The notes: generated by a model not told the origin, from the sequence alone. Shown: positions 1-5,793, counted from the stretch's first letter. The stretch: DNA of 6,067 bases from Clostridia bacterium (GCA_017537105.1 JAFWBZ010000398.1:1-6067), one strand, 5' to 3'. Numbers and translations are program-made.

Positions 1-998
1 GTAACGGGACAAATCGGAGTGCCAGAGGTGTCAAAGTCGGAGGATGAAGCCTTGGAGTTTCTGGGATTCATGGGAATACAGGCGCGCTCAAAGGAGAAGT
101 CGTTCTTGAGCATGGAGTAGATGTCGTAGGAATCGAAGGAAGAATCGCCGAGGAAAGTCTTGAAATGGATGTTGGGGTGAGCGGCCTGGAAATCGGAGAG
201 GATGGGCCTGAGGGAGACGGAATCCCCAATTTCCTTATCCTTATCGGGACAATCGGACTTGGGAGAGGAAACCTCCGGGTGGCTATTTCTGAAATCATCG
301 TCGAAGAAGGCGATGTGACGGCAGATGCCCAGGCCGTTGGTGACGATGCCGGCCTTGACGGCATAACAAAAGTGACCGTTGATATACTGTTGGCGGGCAT
401 CGGGATTGGCCCTGGCAGCATCAGGCAGGAAGGAATAAACGGCCTTGTAAGGATCGAAATCCGTCTTGGACTTTGCGAGCTTCTTGGCTTCCCTGAGCTT
501 GGTGTTGAAGAATTTGGGATTGTTCTCGGCGACGGGGAGTTCGATGCCGGTGGTATCATAGATGAAGTAATCGGCCTTTTTCGCATCAATCTCACGGCAG
601 ATGGGTTCGGTCAGTTCTACAAGATCCTCAAACATCTGGGCGAGGAAAGGATGATACCGGTCCCTGAAGCGAGTAAGCTGGGAAGCGTCAGGAACCTTAT
701 CGAAGCCGCAGAAATCCCGAAGCTCTGCGCATAAGCGCAGCAGCGAAATCAGAAGCGTGTCTGTGGGAATACCCAGCAGTTTTTGGATGACGAAAGCTCG
801 TATGAAGCTTTCAAGATGGTAAATGTGCTTTCTTCCCATGTAGCGGTAGAAGGCAAGCTTGAAACTGACAGGAATAAGCCTGTCAAAATCAATGTGTTCC
901 TCCAGAAGGCGGATAAGTTGGGGCTTATGCTGCTCGATGGCTTCGGACACACCGTTGTAGATGTCCCACAAGGATATTTGCACGGCTGACTTTCGCAT
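1..998 (-). CDS. DDE transposase (IS4/IS1182-like), partial, runs off the left edge
   Basis: Reading the minus strand from ATG at 998-996 gives 332 codons with no stop before the window edge, so the C-terminus is missing. The start MRKSAVQISLW, the early segment HIDFDRLIP and the region LRDFCGFDKVPDASQLTRF (about residues 93-111) fit the DUF772-like N-terminal domain of clostridial DDE transposases. YDTTGIE places a first catalytic Asp at about residue 148. FLGDSSFDSYD places a second at about residue 285. The third acidic residue would lie beyond position 1. The start is supported by AGGGAG-like bases at 1006-1012, about seven bases upstream. Open frames in the other five readings here are low-complexity and look like shadows. 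The protein would excise and insert its own element. The exact IS family cannot be settled without the C-terminus and the far end. The transposase call is firm; the family is inferred from remembered relatives. Confidence 0.85.
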   Translation of the reverse strand, partial: MRKSAVQISLWDIYNGVSEAIEQHKPQLIRLLEEHIDFDRLIPVSFKLAFYRYMGRKHIYHLESFIRAFVIQKLLGIPTDTLLISLLRLCAELRDFCGFDKVPDASQLTRFRDRYHPFLAQMFEDLVELTEPICREIDAKKADYFIYDTTGIELPVAENNPKFFNTKLREAKKLAKSKTDFDPYKAVYSFLPDAARANPDARQQYINGHFCYAVKAGIVTNGLGICRHIAFFDDDFRNSHPEVSSPKSDCPDKDKEIGDSVSLRPILSDFQAAHPNIHFKTFLGDSSFDSYDIYSMLKNDFSFERACIPMNPRNSKASSSDFDTSGTPICPV

Positions 999-1005
999 GG
1001 TTTTT

Positions 1006-1012
1006 CTCCCTT
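1006..1012 (-). promoter_or_regulatory. Ribosome binding site of the minus-strand transposase
   Basis: Plus-strand CTCCCTT reads AAGGGAG on the minus strand, seven bases before the ATG at 998-996. It fixes this start and shows that the long minus-strand frame is the real gene in this region. Confidence 0.65.
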
Positions 1013-1020
1013 TTGTTGTA

Positions 1021-1035
1021 TGGTTGAAGTAGTGG
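1021..1035 (+). repeat. Possible left terminal inverted repeat of element B
   Basis: TGGTTGAAGTAGTGG is the near-perfect inverse of 2101-2114. The match stops on the inner side after this block. It could be a true terminal repeat or chance, since there is no flanking duplication. Confidence 0.35.
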
Positions 1036-1052
1036 TGTACTGATATTATACA
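1024..1052 (+). promoter_or_regulatory. Candidate promoter for the IS5-type transposase
   Basis: TTGAAG (1024-1029) and TATACA (1047-1052) are separated by 17 bases and match the sigma-A consensus at four of six positions each. Initiation would fall near 1059. That would make the GTG at 1059 nearly leaderless and would favour the downstream TTG at 1074 as the start. The -35 box lies inside the putative terminal repeat, an arrangement common in insertion sequences. Confidence 0.3.
1045..1050 (-). promoter_or_regulatory. Candidate -10 box for the minus-strand transposase
   Basis: The minus strand reads a perfect TATAAT here, about 47 bases upstream of the transposase start. The matching -35 region, 17 bases further upstream, is poor (CTGATT). 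Transcription from here would give a leader of about 40 bases. It overlaps the possible plus-strand promoter, so the two transposases may be driven from the same short AT-rich gap. Confidence 0.35.
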
Positions 1053-1058
1053 TCAAAA

Positions 1059-1991
1059 GTGGAGAAAAATCAGTTGATAGATACACCAAAATTGCTTGTA
1101 TTTGTGGGCTTTATCGACATTTACAAGTGGCTATTGCCGTACTATTATAAAGGAGAGCACGGGAACAAACCATATCCACTGGAGCGAATGCTGCGGATAT
1201 ACGTGATCCAGAACCTGTATAACCTGGCAGACATGGCAGCAAAGAATGAGATCATAGACAGCAGTGCCTTTTCAGATTTTTGCGGGGTGGACTCAAGCAA
1301 CCAGGTACCGGACGGGGACACCATCGGCAGATTCCGGAATATACTGAAGTCAAACAGCTTACAGGACAAGCTGTTTGACGATGTGGTGCGCCTGTTGGAA
1401 TCAGAAGGTCTGATACTGCACCGTGGGACCATAGTGGATTCAACGCTGATCGCATCGCCGTCATCGACGAAAAACAAAGAAAAGAGCCGTGATCCTGAAG
1501 CGCATCAGAGCAAGAAAGGGAATCAGTGGCATTTCGGATATAAGGCGCATATCGGAGCAGATACCGATACAGGGCTGATTCATACGCTGGAAACGACGGC
1601 GGGGAACGTATCGGATGTATCGATGACGTCAAAACTACTGACAGGCAAAGAGGAAGAGGTCAATGGAGACGCTGGATATCTGGGAGCCAACAAGCGAGAA
1701 GACGCAATCACACGAAACAAGTTCGGGAAAAAGATCAAATATCGCATATGCCGTCGTCCGTCAACCCTGAGAAAGCTCAGTAGGAGCGGCCAGTATAAAG
1801 CAAGGAAAGCGGAATACAGGAAATCGTCTGTACGTTGCAAGATAGAACATGTCTTTGGTGTTGTCAAGAATCTGTTTCGATGTAGAAAGACACGATACCG
1901 AGGCAAGGAAAAGGTAGACTCACAATTGAAGATGGTGTTCGCTCTGGCGAACCTCTTCCTGGCCGATACCCGTTACGGGCTTCAGGCCTAA
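1059..1991 (+). CDS. IS5-family (IS5 group) transposase, full DDE core
   Basis: This 310-residue protein catalyses cut-and-paste movement of its element. The DUF772-like domain spans about residues 38-115 (PLERMLRIY, FCGVDSSNQVPDGDTIGRFR). The catalytic domain follows: GTIVDST gives Asp127, then the IS5-group hallmark SSTKNKEKSRDPEAHQ and KKGNQWHFGYKAHIG (about 135-166), NGDAGYLG gives Asp204, and KIEHVFGVVK gives Glu263 with the R-3-E-6-K spacing of the family. The core therefore looks intact. The N-terminus ahead of PYYYKGEHGNKPY is shorter than I recall for relatives, by perhaps 20-30 residues. An in-frame TGA at 1041-1043 blocks extension upstream. The GTG at 1059 has no good ribosome binding site. 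A TTG at 1074 has GGAG nine bases before it and may be the true start. The protein is possibly active, possibly N-terminally trimmed. Confidence 0.9.
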   Translation: MEKNQLIDTPKLLVFVGFIDIYKWLLPYYYKGEHGNKPYPLERMLRIYVIQNLYNLADMAAKNEIIDSSAFSDFCGVDSSNQVPDGDTIGRFRNILKSNSLQDKLFDDVVRLLESEGLILHRGTIVDSTLIASPSSTKNKEKSRDPEAHQSKKGNQWHFGYKAHIGADTDTGLIHTLETTAGNVSDVSMTSKLLTGKEEEVNGDAGYLGANKREDAITRNKFGKKIKYRICRRPSTLRKLSRSGQYKARKAEYRKSSVRCKIEHVFGVVKNLFRCRKTRYRGKEKVDSQLKMVFALANLFLADTRYGLQA

Positions 1992-2135
1992 GTGAGTTTA
2001 CCTTCGGTGCCCTATTGCGGGGGAGTGTCAGCCTTCCCTTTACCGATTTGAACTCGCTGTCTTGTACTTGCGTATTATGCGGCATTTCCTTAAATTCCCT
2101 CCACTACTGAACCACTCGATTATGCGGTGTTTCCT
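1992..2135. other. Non-coding junction between element B and pdxA2
   Basis: These 144 bases lie between two convergent genes. I see no rho-independent terminator (no GC hairpin followed by a T-run) for either. They hold the possible right terminal repeat of element B and two copies of an 18-base direct repeat. A 73-codon minus-strand frame begins here with ATG at 2085-2083 and runs into the antisense of the transposase; it is probably not a gene. Confidence 0.6.
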
Positions 2136-2136
2136 T
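2074..2136. repeat. Imperfect 18-base direct repeat pair next to the pdxA2 stop
   Basis: ATTATGCGGCATTTCCTT at 2074-2091 and ATTATGCGGTGTTTCCTT at 2119-2136 differ only by CA versus TG. The copies start 45 bases apart. The second one touches the stop codon of pdxA2 at 2136-2138. The tentative right end of element B lies between them. Tandem imperfect repeats of about 20 bases can mark transposase binding sites near element ends (IS21 and Tn7 types), but I do not recognise this sequence. Confidence 0.6.
2101..2114 (-). repeat. Possible right terminal inverted repeat of element B
   Basis: CCACTACTGAACCA is the near-perfect inverse of 1021-1035. It sits in the spacer between the two 18-base direct repeats. 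Its role as an element end is unproven. Confidence 0.35.
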
Positions 2137-3179
2137 CACGAGCGCTGCGCTCTTCGCCTGACAGCCAACCGAGCCGCGTAGCCGATGGCGTTGATCAGGC
2201 TGGATGGACTGGCCGAGCCGCTGCCGGCCTGGTCAAAGGCGGTGCCATGGTCGACCGAGACGCGCACGATGGGCAGCCCGAGGGTGATGTTCACGCCGTC
2301 GACTGTGTCCCATGCCCTGCGTTCCCGATTGTAAACGAAGCCGAGCAGCTTCAGGGGAATATGCCCCTGATCGTGATACATGGCGACGACGATATCGTAC
2401 CAACCGCCCCTGGCCTTGGAAAACACCGTGTCCGGCGGCACCGGGCCGTCCACCTCGACGCCCTGGGCGCGGGCAGCTTCGATCGCCGGAATGATCTCCT
2501 CGATCTCTTCCCGCCCGAAGAGCCCGTTTTCGCCACTGTGTGGATTGAGGCCGGCTACGCCGACGCGGGGACGGTCAATCCCCAAATCGCGACAGGCCTG
2601 CCACGCGATGCGAATGACCTCCAGCACCCTGTCCTTCTTCACCCGGTCGCAGGCTTCGCGCAGAGAGACGTGCGTGGAGACATGCACCACGCGAAGGTCG
2701 CCGCGGGCCAGCATCATCGTGTAATTCTTTGTATGCGTATATGCCGCATACACCTCGGTGTGCCCGGAAAAATGATGCCCTGCCAGATTGACGGCCTCTT
2801 TATTGAAGGCATTGGTGACGGTGCCGTCCACTTCATCGGCCATGGCGAGGGCGATGGCCTTTTCCACATAGCGGAAGGCCGCCTCTCCCGCCGCGGCGGA
2901 CACCCGACCGACAGGCAGCGCCTCTGCGTCCACCAGGCGCATGTCAAGCACATCGATGGTTCCCGGGGCGTATTCGGCCTCGGTGGAGGCGGTCACCCTG
3001 TGAACGCGAATGTCTTCCAGTCGGGTGACGCGCCGGGCGCGCTCCAGCATACAGGCGTCCCCTACGACCAACGGCCGACAGATTTGATAGATCTCCTGCC
3101 GAGCCAGCGCCTTAACGGTGATTTCCGGGCCGATGGAGGCGGGGTCTCCCATAGTGATGGCAAGAATCGGTCTTTCCAT
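2136..3179 (-). CDS. pdxA2: PdxA2-type 4-phospho-D-threonate/D-erythronate dehydrogenase
   Basis: This cytoplasmic NAD- and metal-dependent dehydrogenase probably oxidises C3 of 4-phospho-D-threonate or -erythronate. The product decarboxylates to dihydroxyacetone phosphate. At 347 residues it is full length for the PdxA family. The N-terminus carries the family signature TMGDPASIGPEI. NKEAVNLAGHHFSGHTE (126-142) is the substrate-binding stretch. His170 (VSTHVSL), His214 (LNPHSGE) and His269 (MYHDQGH) match the three metal-binding histidines of PdxA. DHGTAFDQAGSG (310-321) is the conserved C-terminal loop. It is the third operon gene, 16 bases after the kinase stop, with a strong ribosome binding site. 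True PdxA of vitamin B6 synthesis is the alternative. Pairing with a DUF1537 kinase, and the NKEAVNLAGHHFSGHTE form of the loop, favour the sugar-acid role. No terminator is visible after it. Confidence 0.9.
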   Translation of the reverse strand: MERPILAITMGDPASIGPEITVKALARQEIYQICRPLVVGDACMLERARRVTRLEDIRVHRVTASTEAEYAPGTIDVLDMRLVDAEALPVGRVSAAAGEAAFRYVEKAIALAMADEVDGTVTNAFNKEAVNLAGHHFSGHTEVYAAYTHTKNYTMMLARGDLRVVHVSTHVSLREACDRVKKDRVLEVIRIAWQACRDLGIDRPRVGVAGLNPHSGENGLFGREEIEEIIPAIEAARAQGVEVDGPVPPDTVFSKARGGWYDIVVAMYHDQGHIPLKLLGFVYNRERRAWDTVDGVNITLGLPIVRVSVDHGTAFDQAGSGSASPSSLINAIGYAARLAVRRRAQRS

Positions 3180-3187
3180 GATGAATA

Positions 3188-3195
3188 CTCCTTTT
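3188..3195 (-). promoter_or_regulatory. Ribosome binding site of pdxA2
   Basis: The minus strand reads AAAAGGAG, eight bases before the ATG at 3179-3177 and immediately after the kinase TAG stop (3198-3196). This is the strongest internal translation signal of the operon. It suggests that pdxA2 is translated independently of the kinase. Confidence 0.75.
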
Positions 3196-4413
3196 CTATG
3201 CGCGTTGGATCAGCTCTTGCAGGTCGGTCAGCAGCGTCTGCCAGCCAAAGCCCCCCGACTTGCTGATGACGAATCGATCCCGACCCGACAAGCCGCATTT
3301 TGAGAGCACCACGCCGGGAAAGAGCTCCAGCATCGGTTCGATCCCATGCGCGCCCAGGCGCGTCAAGCAACGAATCAGGGTATCGCCGCCGGTGATCAGC
3401 AGCGCCCCTGACCATTCCGGCTCCACAGCCGCGAGCGCTTCCGCCAGGCTGGCGGTGATGCGGCGGCGCGCCTCGTCAAGGTCATAGCCGCGCGCCCTCA
3501 TGTGCGCCAGCGTCGGCGCGTTGTCCGGGTCCGGGTCGTTGGCGTCCAGGATCAGCCACTTTGTCCCAGGCAGCGGCAAGGGGATGGCATCCCCCTCCAG
3601 CTTCTGCGCGGGCGTCAGGCGCAGGCGGGCAAAGCCCTGCGACTGGGCCCAATCCAGCTGGCGACGGGTGATGGGATTGACGCTGCCACAGATGACCATC
3701 AGGCCGTCCCCCAGCGCGGGCATGGCGGGCGGCGAGCCGGCCTTGAGCCTTAAAAGCGACGGCAGGAACGCAGCGAAGCCCGCGCACCCCGCGGATACGG
3801 ACAACGCGCCCATTGCCTCTATCCCCGCGCCCGCGCGTTCGAGATCCGCGTCGCTCTGGGCATCCACCACGCAAATGCCGCGTCCCGCCGTCAATGTATC
3901 CGGGGCGGCATTGGATACAGGCACGTCCGTTTGCGTCGCGATCAATCGCCGCACGTCGGATTCAGGGACGGGATTGAGGGGATCGCGCCCGAACACGGAC
4001 GCCGACACGGGCACACCGTCGATATAGTGACGGCCGCCTGCCGTGGTGCGGCCCAGGCGGGGGAACGCGGGGAGAAAGAACAGCATATCCGCGCCGCTTG
4101 CTCTCAGCGTCGCGCTCAATTCCGCGCCAATGTTGCCGCGCAGAGCCGAATCCGTCTTCTTGTAGACGTAAGGAATCCCGGCGCGCCTGGCCTCGGCGAC
4201 GATCCGGAACACGGTCGCATAGGCCGCCTCGGGCGATAAATGGCGCGATTCGGCAACCGCCACAAGCACCTCGCCGTCCGTCTGCGTCCAGTCTTCGGTT
4301 CCATCCGGGTTCACCACAACCCGCGTCGCGATGCCCTGTCGGGCAAACTGCACACCTGTGTCCAGCCCGCCGGTGAAGTCATCCGCGACGACCAGCAGCT
4401 TTGCGTTCGTCAT
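3196..4413 (-). CDS. dtnK: DUF1537 four-carbon acid sugar kinase (D-threonate or D-erythronate 4-kinase)
   Basis: This cytoplasmic kinase transfers phosphate from ATP to O4 of a four-carbon acid sugar. At 405 residues it is typical of the two-domain family. The N-terminal substrate domain starts with VVADDFTGGLDTGVQFA (8-24). It continues with YKKTDSALRGNIGAEL (84-99), the family K-x-DS-x-LRGN motif, and PAFPRLGRTT (115-124). After a linker near 225-240 (the GSPPAMPALGDG region), the C-terminal nucleotide-binding domain shows ICGSVNPITRRQ (241-252), ITGGDT (340-345) and SKSGGFG (384-390). Every hallmark is present, so it should be active. It begins 14 bases after the LarA-like stop. The upstream signal is weak, AGGA overlapping that stop plus GAG close to the ATG, which suggests translational coupling. 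The symbol is by analogy: linkage to PdxA2 fits D-threonate (dtnK) or D-erythronate (denK), and sequence reading alone cannot separate them. Confidence 0.88.
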   Translation of the reverse strand: MTNAKLLVVADDFTGGLDTGVQFARQGIATRVVVNPDGTEDWTQTDGEVLVAVAESRHLSPEAAYATVFRIVAEARRAGIPYVYKKTDSALRGNIGAELSATLRASGADMLFFLPAFPRLGRTTAGGRHYIDGVPVSASVFGRDPLNPVPESDVRRLIATQTDVPVSNAAPDTLTAGRGICVVDAQSDADLERAGAGIEAMGALSVSAGCAGFAAFLPSLLRLKAGSPPAMPALGDGLMVICGSVNPITRRQLDWAQSQGFARLRLTPAQKLEGDAIPLPLPGTKWLILDANDPDPDNAPTLAHMRARGYDLDEARRRITASLAEALAAVEPEWSGALLITGGDTLIRCLTRLGAHGIEPMLELFPGVVLSKCGLSGRDRFVISKSGGFGWQTLLTDLQELIQRA

Positions 4414-4425
4414 ATTCTCGTATTT

Positions 4426-4430
4426 TCCTA
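4426..4430 (-). promoter_or_regulatory. Overlapping stop codon and weak ribosome binding site between the LarA-like gene and the kinase
   Basis: The minus strand reads TAGGA. TAG ends the LarA-like gene and AGGA is the only Shine-Dalgarno-like core, 12 bases before the kinase ATG, which is longer than ideal. Such an arrangement usually means that ribosomes finishing the first gene start the second, keeping the two proteins in ratio. Confidence 0.4.
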
Positions 4431-5732
4431 AACAAAGTCCGACAAAAATCCCTCGCTGTCAAAGCTGTATGCGTAGGGCTCGCTGAGGATCTCGACATCC
4501 TCCATCGCGCGCAGCTCCTCAAGCATGGCCTCGGAGACTTCAAACTCGTTCAGCGAGAGGGTGTCGCGAATGCGAACAACCCTGGCCTGAGGGTAGTCGA
4601 TGCGCGGGCAGGTTCTGAGGGCGACGCGCAGGGCGTCGTAATCGTTGTTTTGATAGAAGGGAATCTTCGCGCCGTCGATCATCATGTTGGTCGTCAGGTT
4701 GACCCAGGTGCTCTGCCAATCCACGGCGTTCAGACAACGCCGGGTGGTGATGTCCGCAAGGCCGAGACCACAGGCGTTGTGGTGGCTCTGCTCGGACAGG
4801 CCCCGGATGAACAGCTTGCGGGTGTGGAAATCATCCTTGAAGTAGGGCATGAAGCCTCTTCCGGTGACGTTCGGATCTGCGCCCTCGCCGGAGATGTCCT
4901 TGCCGATGCGATCGACGATCAGCACGTCGATGTTGTCAAACCTGAAGCGGGGAAAGCGCGTCTTGGCGATCCTGAGCAGCTCGCGGTCGCCGGTAACGAC
5001 CTGCTCGCGGGGATAGACGCGGATCTCTGATATCTCGTCGTATGCATTCTGTACCACGCCTACCGCAAACACAACGGGCATCTTCTCCAAAAAGACCTTC
5101 GCGGACCTGGGGATATTTTCTGCAAAGGTATCAAAGCCCCGCCGGTGCAGACCGGAACAGCCTTTGTGCTTGGCGAGGCCGATGGCCATCATCTTGAGCA
5201 GGCCGCTCTCATGCTCGCCCTTGAAGTCCGTGTGCGGCTTGACCTTGTTGTAGACGACGATGCCCTCCGCCTCTGCGGCGATGCGGTCGCAGTAGACGGG
5301 CGTGCCCGCGCCGTCATCCAATTCGCCGATCCGCACGACGTCCATGCCGGCACGGATCGGCGCGCCGATGTTCTCTTCGGTGATGCCGTAGCCGCTCAGT
5401 ATCTCCAGGTTGCCCGCGACCGTGCCACCGCCGTGGCTGCCCATGGCCGGGACGACAAAGGGAAACGCGCCCCAGTCTCGAAGCTGCCGGCAGATGGCGC
5501 GCACGATCCGGGCGTTGTGGGGAATGCCGCGGCTGCCCACCGTCACCGCGATGCGCTTGCCGCGCACGAGGCTGGCATAGTCCTCTCGGGCAAATTCAGC
5601 CTTGAGATGCGCGGATATGTCTTCAATCCTGTCGCGCGCATAGAGCTGCCTCACACGCGCCATGCGCGGCAGCGTCACTTCCTCCAGCCCCTGGATCGGG
5701 AAACTGATTTCGGGAAAGTCGATCCTTATCAT
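4428..5732 (-). CDS. LarA-family protein (nickel-pincer 2-hydroxyacid racemase/epimerase, DUF2088)
   Basis: This 434-residue cytoplasmic protein belongs to the lactate racemase (LarA) superfamily, whose studied members invert the alpha-hydroxy carbon with a nickel-pincer cofactor bound to a lysine. Visible landmarks are TVGSRGIPHNARIVRAI (64-80), PAMGSHGGGTVAGN (95-108), YNKVKPHTDFKGEHESGLLK (161-180), KHKGCSGLHRRG (188-199), and in the C-terminal domain VDRIGKDISGEGADPNVTGRG (from 273). By motif and spacing His100, His167 or His174, Lys180 and His189 or His196 are candidates for the LarA nickel and cofactor residues (His108, His174, Lys184 and His200 of the Lactiplantibacillus enzyme). It is the first gene of the operon, directly after the promoter, with AAAGGAG nine bases before its ATG. 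Context suggests C2 epimerisation of a four-carbon acid sugar; that substrate is inferred. Maturation genes larB, larC and larE are not in the window. Confidence 0.82.
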   Translation of the reverse strand: MIRIDFPEISFPIQGLEEVTLPRMARVRQLYARDRIEDISAHLKAEFAREDYASLVRGKRIAVTVGSRGIPHNARIVRAICRQLRDWGAFPFVVPAMGSHGGGTVAGNLEILSGYGITEENIGAPIRAGMDVVRIGELDDGAGTPVYCDRIAAEAEGIVVYNKVKPHTDFKGEHESGLLKMMAIGLAKHKGCSGLHRRGFDTFAENIPRSAKVFLEKMPVVFAVGVVQNAYDEISEIRVYPREQVVTGDRELLRIAKTRFPRFRFDNIDVLIVDRIGKDISGEGADPNVTGRGFMPYFKDDFHTRKLFIRGLSEQSHHNACGLGLADITTRRCLNAVDWQSTWVNLTTNMMIDGAKIPFYQNNDYDALRVALRTCPRIDYPQARVVRIRDTLSLNEFEVSEAMLEELRAMEDVEILSEPYAYSFDSEGFLSDFV

Positions 5733-5741
5733 GCAAACGCA

Positions 5742-5748
5742 CTCCTTT
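5742..5748 (-). promoter_or_regulatory. Ribosome binding site of the LarA-like gene
   Basis: The minus strand reads AAAGGAG, nine bases before the ATG at 5732-5730. It fixes the start of the first operon gene. Confidence 0.8.
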
Positions 5749-5756
5749 GAGCCGCT

Positions 5757-5793
5757 TTTACATAATTATACAGGAGAACGCTGTCGTTGTAAA
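5757..5793. promoter_or_regulatory. Candidate operator: inverted TTTACA/TGTAAA flanking the -10 box
   Basis: TTTACA at 5757-5762 and TGTAAA at 5788-5793 form an inverted pair with 25 bases between, enclosing the -10 box. A second inverted pair, AACG-CTGT-CGTT at 5777-5788, lies in the promoter spacer. A repressor bound to either would block polymerase. Six- and four-base arms are short, so chance is possible. Confidence 0.3.
5765..5793 (-). promoter_or_regulatory. Sigma-A-type promoter of the LarA-like/dtnK/pdxA2 operon
   Basis: On the minus strand, -35 TTTACA (5793-5788, five of six consensus bases) and -10 TATAAT (5770-5765, perfect) are separated by exactly 17 bases. Initiation is expected near 5758, leaving a leader of about 25 bases that contains the AAAGGAG site. 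The three genes behind it have gaps of only 14 and 16 bases and no internal terminator, so one transcript should cover all of them. Confidence 0.75.

Larger units (their letters stand above)
1..1020 (-). mobile_element. Partial insertion sequence A carrying the minus-strand transposase
   Basis: This stretch is almost wholly filled by the minus-strand transposase frame and its ribosome binding site. The left end lies outside the window. The right end is not defined: it must lie beyond the ribosome binding site at 1006-1012, somewhere between about 1013 and 1058, before the second transposase. I could not identify its terminal inverted repeat or a target duplication, so the right boundary given is approximate. 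Confidence 0.5.
1021..2114 (+). mobile_element. IS5-family insertion sequence B, boundaries tentative
   Basis: A complete IS5-type transposase gene lies inside. The tentative ends are set by an inverted pair, TGGTTGAAGTAGTGG at 1021-1035 and CCACTACTGAACCA at 2101-2114. Reversed, the right copy reads TGGTTCAGTAGTGG, matching the left copy except for one substitution and one inserted base. The resulting length of about 1.09 kb is normal for the family. Against these ends, the four bases outside each (TGTA and CTCG) do not match, so no target duplication is seen, and the 3' non-coding tail of about 120 bases is long. The element is convergent with the metabolic operon to its right. Confidence 0.45.

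Noticed and set aside
68..595. Minus-strand 175-codon frame rich in Ser and Pro
   Set aside because: It is an out-of-frame reading of the same transposase strand. The correct frame gives DDE motifs and starts at 998.
165..734. Plus-strand 189-codon frame rich in Gly, Ile, Glu and Asp
   Set aside because: It is antisense to the minus-strand transposase and has low-complexity composition without any recognisable motif.
1864..2085. Minus-strand 73-codon frame starting MPHNTQVQDSEFK
   Set aside because: Most of it is antisense to the IS5 transposase, spacing to AAGGAA is too short for good initiation, and no family is recognised. It is kept only as a possible remnant of a gene start in a finding.
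2127..3266. Plus-strand 379-codon frame opposite pdxA2
   Set aside because: It is a long antisense open frame caused by GC-rich codon use. The minus strand carries clear PdxA motifs and metal-binding histidines.
3500..4027. Plus-strand frames opposite the kinase
   Set aside because: No motifs and no ribosome binding sites. The minus-strand DUF1537 protein explains the region fully.
4401..5750. Plus-strand frames of about 200 codons opposite the LarA-like gene
   Set aside because: They are antisense shadows. The second one also runs across the operon ribosome binding site and start.
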